Assembly: GCA_933228675.1 (NCBI GenBank)
Contig: OW121743.1
Coordinates: forward strand, 65,685,998 to 65,749,997
Source of the DNA: Stomorhina lunata
Taxonomy: Eukaryota > Arthropoda > Insecta > Diptera > Rhiniidae
Length of the DNA: 64,000 nt
Reading direction: 5' to 3'
Made by a program: the position numbers and the translations under genes. This document shows positions 1 through 12,440 of this stretch, piece by piece. How positions within the stretch are numbered: position 1 is the first letter of the stretch; the number at the start of each line of letters is the position of its first letter. The notes under the pieces are model-generated. The model worked only from the letters and a program-made list of their open reading frames with translations, was not told the DNA's origin and did not search any database.

Positions 1-49
1 ATTTTGAGGCAAATTTTAAAGTTTTTATATATTCTATTTTATACAGTTA

Positions 50-858
50 CAGTTTAACTCATTTTAAATAATTTTGAAAATTGGTCATACCAACAGAAAC
101 CTCCGCCGACTCATGCGCAACAACTTTGCTAAAGATTAGAGTCTGATCAAATGCACAGTTTACGATTTAATTCATTTTGAGTAGCTTTCAGTGGCGCCGC
201 CTGAAGTCGTTCATACCACTAAGAAACCATCATCTGCTTATGCGTAACAACTTTGCTTATGATCATAACATGATCAAATGCACAGTTTATGATTTAATTC
301 ACTTATAGTCTGATCAAATGCACAGTTTATGATTTAATTCATTTTGAGTAATTTTCAGTGGCGCCACCTGTCGTACTTTGGTAATTCCAATTAATAAACC
401 TTCGTCGGATTATCCGCAATAACTTTGCTAAAAATTATAGCATGAGTAAATGTACAGTTTACGATTAAATTGACTTTAAGTAAATTTCAGTGGCGCCACC
501 TGTTGAAATTTCTTCATACCAACTAAGAAACCTTCGTCGGCTCATGTGCAACAACATTACTAAAGATTATAGCATGATTATATGTACAGCTTACGACTAA
601 ATTGACTTTGAGTAATTTTCAGTAGCGCCACCTGTCGGAAATTATTCACACCAATTGAAAAGCATTCGCCGGCTCATGCGCTACAACTTTGCAAAAGATC
701 ATAGTATGATCAAATGTACAGTTTACGATTTAATTAATTTTTAGTAATTTTCAGTGGCGCCACCTGTCGGAAATTCGGTTTACCAACTTAAAAACCTCCG
801 CCGGCTTATCCGCAACATCTTTGCTAAAGAGCATAACATGATCAAATTCACAGTTTAC
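50..858. repeat. 132-bp tandem repeat, about six degenerate units
   Basis: The landmark GTGGCGCCACCTG or a close variant recurs at about 191, 358, 490, 622 and 754. The last three intervals are exactly 132 bp. The 167-bp interval contains an extra 35-bp partial duplication around GATCAAATGCACAGTTTA. Each unit also carries a CAACTTTGCTAAAGAT-like stretch. No open frame is conserved between units, so this is non-coding tandem DNA. The first unit is more diverged than the rest. Confidence 0.9.
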
Positions 859-889
859 TATACTATAAAGAACATACATACAGACAAAC

Positions 890-1491
890 ATTCATTTGTT
901 TTAAAGTTATAACATTACTAATTTTTTCCCCTAATTTCAAAAAGTTCCATATGCATAATTGGCACTTCTTTGGTACCAATTGAATTCGGTACATTTTATT
1001 AGAAAGCAGTTAACATAATTTTCATATGCATATTACTTTTGTAGATTTTAAGTTATCAGTTTATCCCTTTTTTACACATTTTGGCCACAAAATCAAAAAA
1101 GTACCAAATACGTGCTCAATATTTCTTTCAAATCTATTGATTGCAGTACAAGGTTTCTTTCTATATTCCTTAGTTTAAAATATAAGAGTGGGTTAAAAAG
1201 GTAACAAAAAAGCTATTTTCACCCTTTTTTACCCCTTATCGGACATAGTTTCAAAAAAGTACCAAACACCTGTCCGTTTATTTTCATAGCTGTTTAAAAC
1301 GTAATTTAAATTTTGTTTCTATACCTATTACTTAAGGAGATATAGCGTTTTCGATTTTTTCCCCTTTTTACCGGTTTTTATCCTCTTAGAGGCAAAGGTT
1401 CCAAAAGTCCCGTCTTCTTCGACCTATACATCAAAAAAGATACCCACTGTCCAAATTTTATCAAAATCGTTAGAGCCGTTTTCGAGATAGT

Positions 1492-1500
<9 letters not shown>
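890..1500 (+). repeat. Dispersed ~0.6-kb module, copy 1
   Basis: This stretch is a direct-orientation relative of 3286-3890. Both begin with an AAAGTTATAA-type segment, share the GGTACTTCTTTGGTACCAATTGAATTC-like core (read in parts), pass through several 'AAAAAAGTACCAAA' subrepeats and end in GTTAGAGCCGTTTTCGAGATAG followed by a TA microsatellite. No conserved open frame is visible. It is probably a fragment of a non-autonomous transposable element; its class cannot be assigned from this window. Confidence 0.75.
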
Positions 1501-2339
<839 letters not shown>

Positions 2340-2803
2340 CAGAGGTGCTCATTTCATACAGCAATTGATTATTGGCGACACCCATCACTTTGTTATGCTC
2401 TTTAATTTCAGTTGTCTTTCAGACGGCAAACATGACACATGCTTAGCGGATGCTTTGATTGTTTTTAAAAAACAGTGAGTAACAAAAGATGTTGCCATTT
2501 CGTGATAAATAATGGATTTGGTAATCCTCAATGCCTTTTGTGTTTAAAAACATTTAAAAGGCACTGGGATTAGGTTATCAAAAGACATTATAGGGTTTTT
2601 TTCATAGCGATATGCAAAAATATAATGAAGATGACAAAAATTAGATTTCTTCCGAAAAGAAAAATATATATTTGAAAAAATTTAAATAATGGATTAAAGA
2701 GGAAATACATAATGATTATAAATTTGATAAAATTCTTTAAATTAAAAAATATGCTTATTTTAAACAATTTTTTTAATTACAATTTTATCAAAACTAACCC
2801 CAG
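2340..2803. mobile_element. hAT-type MITE, 464 bp, with 8-bp target duplication
   Basis: The insert splits a dispersed fly repeat. TTCTAAGT occurs at 2332-2339 and again at 2804-2811, and removing the insert plus one copy restores the sequence seen in the other copies of the repeat. The ends are CAGAGGTGCTC and, read inward from the right, CTGGGGTTAGT: a short imperfect inverted terminus of the CAGRGGT kind used by hAT elements. Eight-bp duplications are also diagnostic of hAT. An imperfect hairpin (AATCCTCAATGCCTTTT against its inverse) lies at about 2523-2573. There is no transposase, so it is non-autonomous. Confidence 0.8.
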
Positions 2804-2925
2804 TTCTAAGTCTATTGGCGGGTCTAAGACAAATTTTTTTATGCGTTACATACATCAGCACAAACTTATAATACCCTTTCCACATATGATAGTGAAGGCT
2901 ATTAAAATTGAAATTAGACCGTGTT
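2804..2925 (-). mobile_element. Dispersed fly repeat, remainder after the MITE
   Basis: Continues the reverse copy interrupted at 2339: CTATTGGCGGGTCTAAGAC, ATGCGTTACATACATCAGC and ACAAACTTATAATACCC match the inverted start of the 59731 copy. It ends in the degenerate CCTTTCCACATATGATAGTG hairpin that marks the element's first bases. Confidence 0.85.
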
Positions 2926-3285
2926 TTATTAACTTCTGACATTTATTGTTAATATGAAGAAGATAAACTCAAGTTATGTCAGAAGCAAATATCATAAAAG
3001 TTTGTAACCGAATATTATAAAACATCTTCAAAACAACTATTTTGACAGACATTTAAAATAACAGTACCTGGTTGACTGAGCCTTGCTCGGAGTTTTTAAA
3101 GAAAATTTTAAACTTTTCATATATTTTCTTTTACAATATACTTGCGATACACTGTTTGTTTCCAAGTTCATTTGTTTAAAAGTACCAAAAATATTTTTCA
3201 CATATTATTGGTTTTGTCCGGCGTTTGTTCTAATTACTCGCCTTCTTATTTTTTCAGCTGATCAAAACGCAATTTAAATTTTGTT
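2926..3285. other. Gene-free spacer with a partial module fragment
   Basis: No coding evidence. The last ~130 bp (about 3170-3285) resemble internal subrepeats of the neighbouring 0.6-kb module, notably AAAACGCAATTTAAATTTTG and a TTTCCATACCTAATTC stretch. Confidence 0.6.
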
Positions 3286-3890
3286 TCCATACCTAATTCT
3301 TTAAAAGTTATAATATTACCAATTTTTCCACTTTTATCCCCTAATTTTCAAAAAGCATTATATGCATATTTGGTACTTCTTTGGTACCAATTGAATTCCG
3401 TACATTTTATAAAAACTCATTTAACATTTTGTTTCTATTCACATTACTCTATGAGATGTTAAGTTATAATGTTATCACTTTTTATCCATTTTGCCCCCCG
3501 AAATCAAAAAAGTACCAAATATGTGTTAAATATTTTTTTCACATCTATTGATTGCAGTACAAAGTTCCTTTCCATATTCATTACTTCAAAAGATAAGAGT
3601 GGGTTAAAAAAGGTACAAAAAAAAAACTATTTTCACCATTTTTTACCCCCTATCTAGCTTAGTTTCAAAAAAGTACCAAACACCTGTCCGCTTATTTTAG
3701 CAGCTGTTCAAAACGTAATTTAAAATTTTTTCTATGCCTATTACTTTAGGGAATAAACCGTGTTCGATTTTTTCACCTTTATATCCGTTTTTACCATTCG
3801 ACCTATGCATCAAAAGAGGTACCCACCGTCAAAATTTCGTCAAAATCGTTAGAGCCGTTTTCGAGATAGCCATTCATTATATGTATATAT
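3286..3890 (+). repeat. Dispersed ~0.6-kb module, copy 2
   Basis: Direct-orientation relative of 890-1500 in the same internal order: GGTACTTCTTTGGTACC core, AAAAAAGTACCAAATATG and AAAAAAGTACCAAACACC subrepeats, and an end at AATCGTTAGAGCCGTTTTCG followed by a short TA run. The two copies lie 2.4 kb apart and differ by many substitutions, so they are old. Confidence 0.75.
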
Positions 3891-3894
3891 ATAA

Positions 3895-4185
3895 TTCCCT
3901 GACAACATTCCAATTGGAACAAGGGGTACTTCTCTCAGACAATGAGAGAAGTACCCCTATTTTTAGACTCATTGAAAGGGACCTACGTTTTAAAGCCGGC
4001 TCCGAACGGCAAATGCATTAGTTAGAGAAGTTTTACATAGCCCAATACTCAATAACCAGTGGCTAGCTGAGTTATGAGGTAAACCGCCGCTTTTTTGAAA
4101 ATTTATTTTTTCAAGTGAGTCTGGCCAGGGATCGAACTAGGGCCTCTGGCGGATGACTAACCTGTTATACTACGGCGGTTCACAA
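3895..4185 (-). mobile_element. tRNA-derived short element, copy 1
   Basis: Read on the minus strand, 4181-4100 has a pol III A-box-like TAGTATAACAGG and a B-box-like AGTTCGATCCC, with a GTAGTATAACAGGTTAGT segment resembling tRNA-Asp/Glu genes. The body continues through a CAAGTGAG tail and a CGTAGGTCCCTTTCAAT segment. A second copy, in the other orientation, lies at 35228-35486. At 3922-3958 is a perfect 16-bp stem (AGGGGTACTTCTCTCA and its complement) with a 5-nt loop, absent from the second copy. A SINE-like origin is inferred from the tRNA head; no poly-A or LINE-like tail was identified. Confidence 0.6.
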
Positions 4186-5884
4186 TATGTATATATATAT
4201 ATACAATTAATGCTTGTTTAAAGATATAAGATATGGCTTTTGAAAAGTCAGTTGCCAAAGTTAGTCCGAAAGTGACCAGCTTCAGATTGACAAACTTGTT
4301 ATGAAACCTAGTCGAAAAATCTTTTACTACCCACAAAATACACACGGTATAACAAGTTAAAACCATTTTATAAAGTTTGTTGTATCTATTAAAAAAAAAA
4401 CAAAACACACTTTCAAACATTTGTATCTAATTTTTTGGGGTTGTTGGCTTGTTCCCTTATGCTGATTGGGAGCTAAGGAATGAAGCCAAGTGGGTGGTTT
4501 GGACTGTTATACGATTTACTTAAAAACAAATTAGTATTCATGAGTTCAGAGCGGCAGAGGGTGGTTTTGTGATGAGCTAAAATTGCTCTAAATTTGGCGA
4601 AAATTTATGTAAATTGGTATCTTTTTGCATATTTAAATAGCGAATACACGAGCACTTTAACAAAAATTCTGTACAAATGATGATTTCATGTTTTTTTTTT
4701 TTAGGGGAGTTTTTGAGAATTTTGGATGGAGTTTGTGTGGCAGTTTTCAGCTGGTATTTAATTCTGTTTTATGTGAAGAAAAGTGAACAAAATGAAAAAT
4801 AATTTTGTTGAGCAAATTCTTTTGGAAAAAATATGGTAAATGTTTGTTAAAAAAAAAAATATGGGGAAAAAAGTAAAAGTTTAAAGGATAAAGTTAAAAG
4901 TCTTTATACATTTTTTTCTGAGAGCAAAATTAAGTTAATGGGAGGAATGATGTTAAAATATTTAAAAAAAAAAAAAAAATTTACATATTAATTTGAAGTA
5001 ATATAAAGTTAGTTTAAATAAAAAGTTATAAATTTTTTTAATTTTTCTTAAGGAAGTAAGTTTTTTAAGTGAAGATACTTATTATTAACAAATAAATAAA
5101 ATTTAATGTTTTTTTTTTTTATAAATTATGACTTGGTTTGAGTAAACTGTTGTAGTATTGAATTATGTAAGTGTTTCTTGGTACACATGTATTCATGTAA
5201 ATGACTGAGAGGTCCACTAAATTATGCCTAAAAACCCAAACGATCGACATACGCACCCCATATACATACGTACAATAAACTGATCTCAATTTTCATAAAC
5301 CAAAAGTGCACATGGATAGTTATGCTAAAGACAAATACTGTAAGTCAGTTAACGAAACATGCGGACAGACATCCCTCCAATGACTGACAAACATGTATGA
5401 ACGTCTAGGCCATACACGCTCATACCAAAAGACGGACAACCTACAGAGATATAGTCGTAAATTACACTTAAGTAAAAATATTGATACTCAAAAAACCATT
5501 TAGATAAGAGCAGCAAGACACAAGAATTCTTCACACCTACAGTCACGAAAAAAATGATTGTATTCTGGTATGATCTGCCTGCCTGCCAAGAAATCCAGCA
5601 AACCAGCCATTTAGCTGTACGAGTACGTCCATACTCTGAGGATCTATGAGTAGTGTAAACCTAAATGCGAAGTCTGATGTTATTTTTGTTGAAAACTGAA
5701 AAACGTGAAAAACAGCTGTTAATACCACAAAAAACTCTTTTGGCTTAAAGAAACAATTTGGCTTTAACTAACGCGTCTTAAGAGAAAAACATTATGGTTT
5801 TTAATTCATACTTTAAGGCTAACTAAAGTAAGTATTTGCGTCGATAAGCACTTAGAATACAGAGTTGTAGCAGAATGTAATAAA
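4186..5884. other. Gene-free spacer
   Basis: A/T-rich sequence with homopolymer runs. Short ORFs here show no recognisable domain. Nothing else stands out. Confidence 0.6.
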
Positions 5885-6480
5885 ATTTCTTCTATGGACA
5901 AATTTTCGTTATTCAATTTTTTCTATAAAAAAATTTTTTTTTAGAAAAATTTTCGATAAAATTTTTTTTTTTTATAAAAAAAAAATGTTCGATAAAAAAA
6001 TATTCCTATAGAAAAATTTTCGTTAAAAAAATTTTTCTACAAACAAATTTTGTACAAAAAAATTTTCGTTAAAAAATTTTTTCTACAAAAAAATTTTTCT
6101 ACAAAAAATTTTCATTCAAAAAAATTTTCTACAAAAAATTTTCGTTAAAAAAATTTTTCATCAAAAAAAATTTTCGATAAAAAAAATTTCTCATCAAAAA
6201 AAATTTTCGTTAAAAAAAGTTTTCTTCAAAAAATTTTTTTTTTCTATAAAAAAATTTCCGTAAGAAAAATTTTTCTAAAGAAAAAATTACTATAGAAAAT
6301 TTTTCTATAGAAAAAATTTCTATAAAAAATTTTTCTATAGAAAAAATTTCTATAAAAAATTTTTCTATAGAAAATTTTTCTATATAAAAATTTTCGTTAA
6401 AAAAATTTTTTCTTCAAAAAAAAAGTTTTCATTACAAAAAAAATTTTCTTCAAAAAAAATTTTCGTTCAACAAATTTTTC
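5885..6480. repeat. A/T satellite, degenerate CTATAGAAAA / TTTTCGTTAAAA type
   Basis: Irregular units combine AAATTTTTCTATAGAAAA with ATTTTCGTTAAAAAA at roughly 15-16-bp dyad spacing. Many units are shortened. It is the degenerate flank of the better ordered array that resumes at 6661. Confidence 0.85.
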
Positions 6481-6660
6481 TTAAAAAGTTTTACTGTAGT
6501 GTATTGCACTAAGATCCCAATTCATTACAATTATTTATTATTGTAACAAATAGTTTTTTGACAAGACCAAAAAATGTTGCTAGGGAAACCTTCCTCGACG
6601 CGTTTCGATGGTTGGTTAGGCCATCTCCTCAGGAGGATTATCCCTAATTCCAGACAAAAG
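6481..6660. other. Non-satellite module inside the A/T satellite
   Basis: About 180 bp of unique-looking sequence between two satellite blocks. Its first ~60 bp, with ACTGTAGTGTATTGCACTAA and GATCCCAATTCATTACAATT, recur in inverse orientation at about 57400-57470 and 59025-59095, each time beside the same satellite type. The rest (CTCGACGCGTTTCGATGG, CATCTCCTCAGGAGGAT) is not seen elsewhere in the window. Confidence 0.8.
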
Positions 6661-8258
6661 AAAAATTTTGGTAAAAAAATATTTCTTCAAAAAAAATTTT
6701 CTTTAAAAAAATTTTTCTTCAAAAAAAAAATTTCGTTAATAAAATTTTACTTCAACAAAAAATTTAGTTAAAAAAATTTTTTGTCAAAAAAAAAATTTCG
6801 TTAAAAGAATTTTTTTTGCAAACAAATTTTCGTTAGTAAAATTTTTCTATAGAAAAATTTTCATTACAAAAAATTTCTACAGAAAATTTTTCTAGAGAAA
6901 AAATTTGTACAGAAAATGTTTCTAGAGAAAAAAATTCTACAGAAAATTTTTCTATAGAAAAAATTTCTTTAGAAAATTATTCTATTAGAAAAATTTTCGT
7001 TAGAAAAATTTTTTGTCTATAGAAAAATTTTCGTTAGAAAAATCTTTTTTTTCTATAGAAAAATTTTCGTTAGAAAAATTTTTTTTTCTATAGAAAAATT
7101 TTTGTTAGAAAAATTTTTTTTCCACAGAAAAATTTTCGTTAGAATAATTTTTTTTTCTTTAGAAAAATTTTTGTTAGAAAAAATTTATTTTCTATAGAAA
7201 AATTTTTGTTAGAAATTTTTTTTTCCGTAGAAAAAATTTTCTAAAAAAAAATTTTCGCTAAGAAAAATTTTCTATAGAAAAATTTTCGTTAAAAATTTTT
7301 TTCTATAGAAAAATTTTCGCTAAAAAAATTTTTTCTATAGAAAAATTTTCGCTCAAACAAAATTTTTCTATAGAAAAATTTTCGCTCAAAAAAAATTTTT
7401 CTATAGAAAAATTTTCGCTCAAAAAAAATTTTTCTATAGAAAAATTTTCGCTCAAAAAAAATTTTTTTATAGAAAAATTTTCGCTCAAAAAAAATTTTTC
7501 TATAGAAAAATTTTCGCTCAAAAAAATTGATCTATATAAAAATATTCGCTAAAAAAAATTTTTCTATAGAAAAATTTTCGCTAAAAAAAAATTTTCTATA
7601 AAAAAAATTTTTCGCTAAAAAAAATTTTTCTATAGGAAAATTTTCGTTAGAAAAATTTTTCTATAGGAAAATTTTCGTTAGAAAAATTTTTATAGAAAAA
7701 TTTTCGTTAAAAAAATTTTTCTAAAGAAAAATTTTCGTTAAAAAAATTTTTCTAAAGAAAAATTTTCGTTAAAAAAATTTTTCTAAAGAAAAATTTTCGT
7801 TAAAAAAATTTTTCTAAAGAAAAATTTTCGTTAAAAAAATTTTTCTATAGAAAAATTTTCGTTAGAAAAATTTTTCTACAGAAAAGTTTCCGTTAGAAAA
7901 ATTTTTTTATAGAAAAATTTTCGTTAGAAAAATTTTTCTATAGGAAAATTTTCGTTAGAAAAATTTTTCTATAGAAAAATTTTCGTTAGAAAAATTTTTC
8001 TATAGAAAAATTTTCGTTAGAAAAATTTTTCTATAGAAAAATTTTCGTTAGAAAAATTTTTCTATAGAAAAATTTTCGTTAGAAAAATTTTTCTATAGAA
8101 AAATTTTCGTTAGAAAAATTTTTCTATAGAAAAATTTTCGTTAGAAAAATTTTTCTATAGAAAAATTTTCGTTAGAAAAATTTTTCTATAGAAAAATTTT
8201 CATTAGAAAAATTTTTCTATAGAAAAATTTTCGTTAAAAAAATTTGGCTATAGAATTT
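6661..8258. repeat. 31-bp A/T satellite (TTTTCGTTAGAAAAA / TTTTTCTATAGAAAAA)
   Basis: From about 7600 to 8240 the unit is 31 bp and highly regular, alternating ATTTTCGTTAGAAAAAT with TTTTTCTATAGAAAAA. A sub-block at about 7345-7520 uses a 33-bp variant with CGCTC in place of CGTTA; because 33 is a multiple of three, it creates spurious open frames. Sequence quality falls towards both ends, as in many satellites with a homogenised centre. Confidence 0.95.
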
Positions 8259-9062
8259 TCTTATCATAATGTGACATAATAAGTTAGAAAAACAAAATCT
8301 CTTATAATGGCATTCTCTTACAGCTCTGCCATCTGGTAAAACCTGTAAGATAAGTAAAAATCGCCTATTTATTCATACAAATTTAATATGATCAAAAAGC
8401 AATATGTAACATAAAATTTTTGTTTGTAAAAAAATATGTAATTTTAATTTTGTAATTGTTATTGCTATTCAAAAACATTTTGCAAAATTTGTTATGATAT
8501 GAAAATTGTCGAATAAAAATGATAATTAACATTTTTCTCAAAATAAAAAAAAAAAACAAATGTTGTTTTTATACAAACATTCAAGCCTTAACAACATTAA
8601 TTTTTATTTGTTTGCCATTCATCATCCGTCTTGATCATTTGTGATCATCACCAACACCGATCCAACCGAATGACCGACAATGGTCATTGTTGGTAAGTCA
8701 AAATGACCAGTTGTACTTTTGTTAAGAGTCTAGTAATTTTGTGGTTGTTAAAAGAGGAGTTTTCACTACCAGCTGTCAACAAGTCGTTAAAGAGAAAGAA
8801 GAAATAAATATTCATATATTTTTAAGCAACTTTTCTGATGTAGTTCATTTAAAAAATTATAGCACACACTGTATTTAATTAGACATAATAGCAGTTTTCG
8901 GTTTTTTTTTTTAATTATGTTAACTTTAACATAATTTGTCTTAAATTTAACACTAATGATCGGAAATAGATGAATATTTTTGTTTAAAAGGTGTAACAAC
9001 AGAACTGAGAGGTGGTTTAGAACTTGTTAAGAATTTAGATCATTTTTAATGACTTATGGGAA
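8259..9062. other. Gene-free spacer
   Basis: A/T-rich spacer between two satellites. A GACCGACAATGGTCATTGTTGG segment near 8670-8693 contains a short inverted repeat (GACAATGGTCATTGT). No coding sequence is supported. Confidence 0.6.
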
Positions 9063-12000
9063 AACGAAATTTCCATTAGATTATTAACGATATCGTAATT
9101 TTTTTCTATAGAAAATTACGATATCGTAAATTTTGTATAGAAAAATTAACGATATCGTAAATTTTGTATGGAAAAATTATCGATACCGTTAATTTTGTAA
9201 AGAAAAATTAAAGATATCATTAATTTTTTATAGAAAAATATACGATATCGTTAATTTTTCTATCAAAAATAAATTTTTCTATAAAAAATTACCGATATCG
9301 TAAATATTTCTATAAAAAATTAACGATATCGTTAATTTTTCTATAAAAAATTTACAATATCGTAAATTTTTCTATAAAAAATTAACGATATCGTAAATTT
9401 TTCTATAAAAAATTAACGATATCGTAAATTGTTCTATTAAAAATTAACGATATCGTTAATTGTTCTATAAAAAAATTAACGATATCGTTAATTTTTCTAT
9501 AAAAAATTAACAATATCGTTAATTTTTCTATAAAAAATTAACGATATCGTAAATTTTTCTATAAAAAATTAACGATATCGTAAATTTTCTATAAAAAATT
9601 AACGATATCGTAAATTTTTCTATTAAAAATTAACGATATCGTTAATTGTTTTATAAAAAAATTAACGATATCGTTAATTGTTCTATAAAAAATTAACGAT
9701 ATCGTTAATTTTTCTATAAAAAATTAACAATATCGTTAATTTTTCTATAAAAAATTAACAATATCGTTAATTTTCTACAAAAAATTAACGATATCGTTAA
9801 TTTTTCTATAAAAAATTACCGATATCGTTTTTCTATAAAAAATTACCGATATCGTTTTTCTATAAAAAATTAACAATATCTTTAATTTTTCTATAAAAAA
9901 TTAACAATATCTTTAATTTTTCTATAAAAAAATTAACGATATCGTTAATTATTCTATAAAAAATTAACGATATCGTTAATTATTCTATAAAAAAATAACG
10001 ATATCGTTAATTATTCTATAAAAAAATAACGATATCGATAATTTTTCTATAAAAAATTAACGATATCGTTAATTTTTCTATAAAAAATTAACGATATCGT
10101 TAATTTTTCTATAAAAAATTAACGATATCGTTAATTTTTCTATAAAAAATTAACGATATCGTTAATTTTTCTATAAAAATTTAACGGTATCGTTAATTTT
10201 TCTATAAAAAATTAACGATATCGTTAATTTTTCTATAAAAAATTAACGATATCGTTAATTTTTCTATAAAAAATTAACGATATCGTAAATTTTTCTATAA
10301 AAAATTAACGATATCGTAAATTGTTCTATTAAAAATTAACGATATCGTTAATTGTTCTATAAAAAAATTAACGATATCGTTAATTTTTCTATAAAAAATT
10401 AACAATATCGTTAATTTTTCTATAAAAAATTAACCATATCGTAAATTTTTCTATAAAAAATTAACGATATCGTAAATTTTCTATAAAAAATTAACGATAT
10501 CGTAAATTTTTCTATTAAAAATTAACGATATCGTTAATTGTTTTATAAAAAAATTAACGATATCGTTAATTGTTCTATAAAAAATTAACGATATCGTTAA
10601 TTTTTCTATAAAAAATTAACAATATCGTTAATTTTTCTATAAAAAATTAACAATATCGTTAATTTTCTACAAAAAATTAACGATATCGTTAATTTTTCTA
10701 TAAAAAATTACCGATATCGTTTTTCTATAAAAAATTAACGATATCGTTAATTTTTCTATAAAAAATTAACAATATCTTTAATTTTTCTATAAAAAATTTA
10801 ACGATATCGTTAATTATTCTATAAAAAATTAACGATATCGTTAATTATTCTATAAAAAAATAACGATATCGTTAATTATTCTATAAAAAAATAACGATAT
10901 CGATAATTTTTCTATAAAAAATTAACGATATCGTTAATTTTTCTATAAAAAATTAACGATATCGTTAATTTTTCTATAAAAAATTAACGATATCGTTAAT
11001 TTTTCTATAAAAAATTAACGATATCGTTAATTTTTCTATAAAAAATTAAAGATATCGTTAATTTTTCTATAAAAAATTAACGATATCGTTAATTTTTCTA
11101 TAAAAAATTAACGATATCGTTAATTTTTCTATATAAAATTAACGATATCGTTAATTTTTCCATAAAAAATTAACGATATCGTTAATTTTTCTATAAAAAA
11201 TTAACGATATCGTTAATTTTTCTATAAAAAATTAACGATATCGTTAATTTTTCTATCAAAAATTAACGATATCGTTAATTTTAATATCAAAAATTAACGA
11301 TATCGTTAATTTTTCTATATAAAATTAACGATATCGTTAATTTTTCTATATAAAATTAACGATATCGTTAATTTTTCTATAAAAAATTAACGATTTCGTT
11401 AATTTTTCTATAAAAAATTAACGATATCGGTAATTTTTCTATAAAAAATTAACGATATCGTTAATTTTTCTATAAAAAATTAACGATATCGTTAATTTTT
11501 CTATAAAAAATTAACGATATCGTTAATTTTTCTATAAAAAATTAACGATATCGTTAATTTTTCTATAAAAAATTAACGATATCGTTAATTTTTACATAAA
11601 AAATTAAAGATATCGTTAATTTTTCCATAAAAAATTAACGATATCGTTAATTTTTCTATAAAAAATTAACGATATCGTTAATTTTTCTATAAAAAATTAA
11701 CGATATCGTTAATTTTTCTATAAAAAATTAACGATATCGTTAATTTTTCTATAAAAAATTAACGATATCGTTAATTTTTCTATAAAAAATTAACGATATC
11801 GTTAATTTTTCTATAAAAAATTAACGATATCGTTAATTTTTCTATAAAAAATTAACGATATCGTTAATTTTTCTATAAAAAATTAACGATATCGTTAATT
11901 TTTCTATAAAAAATTAACGATATCGTTAATTTTTCTATAAAAAATTAACGATATCGTTAATTTTTCTATAAAAAATTAACGATATCGTTAATTTTTCTAT

Positions 12001-12440
12001 AAAAAATTAACGATATCAATAATTTTTCTTTAGAAAATAACCGATATCGTTAATTTTTCTTTAGAAAATTAACGATATCGTTAATTTTTCTTTAGAAAAT
12101 TAACGATATCGTTAATTTTTCTTTAGAAAATTAACGATATCGTTAATTTTTTTTTAGAAAATTAACGATATCGTTAATTTTTCTTTAGAAAATTAACGAT
12201 ATCGTTAATTTTTCTTTAGAAAATTAACGATATCGTTAATTTTTCCTTAGAAAATTAACGATATTGTTAATTTTTCCTTAGAAAATTAACGATGTCGTTA
12301 ATTTTTTTTAGAATATTAACGATATTGTTAAATTTGCTTTAGAAAATTAACTATATCGATAATTTTTCTTTAGAAAATGAACAATTTTTTCGAAAAAAAA
12401 TTAACGATATCTTTAATTTTTTATAGAAAATTTACTATGA
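9063..12440. repeat. 31-bp CGATATCG satellite, about 105-110 units
   Basis: Each unit holds the perfect palindrome TTAACGATATCGTTAA (16 bp) followed by TTTTTCTATAAAAAA. Spacing between successive CGATATCG cores is 31 bp over long stretches (for example 11701 to 11732). Early units more often read CGTAAAT, the middle is most uniform, and 12030-12330 uses a CTTTAGAAAA variant. Segments near 9421 and 10313 share the same series of variants, showing a ~0.9-kb internal duplication. No coding potential. Confidence 0.98.

Noticed and set aside
7303..7521. 72-codon frame repeating SENFSIEKFFL
   Set aside because: Produced by a local 33-bp variant of the A/T satellite; outside this block the period is 31 bp and the frame closes.
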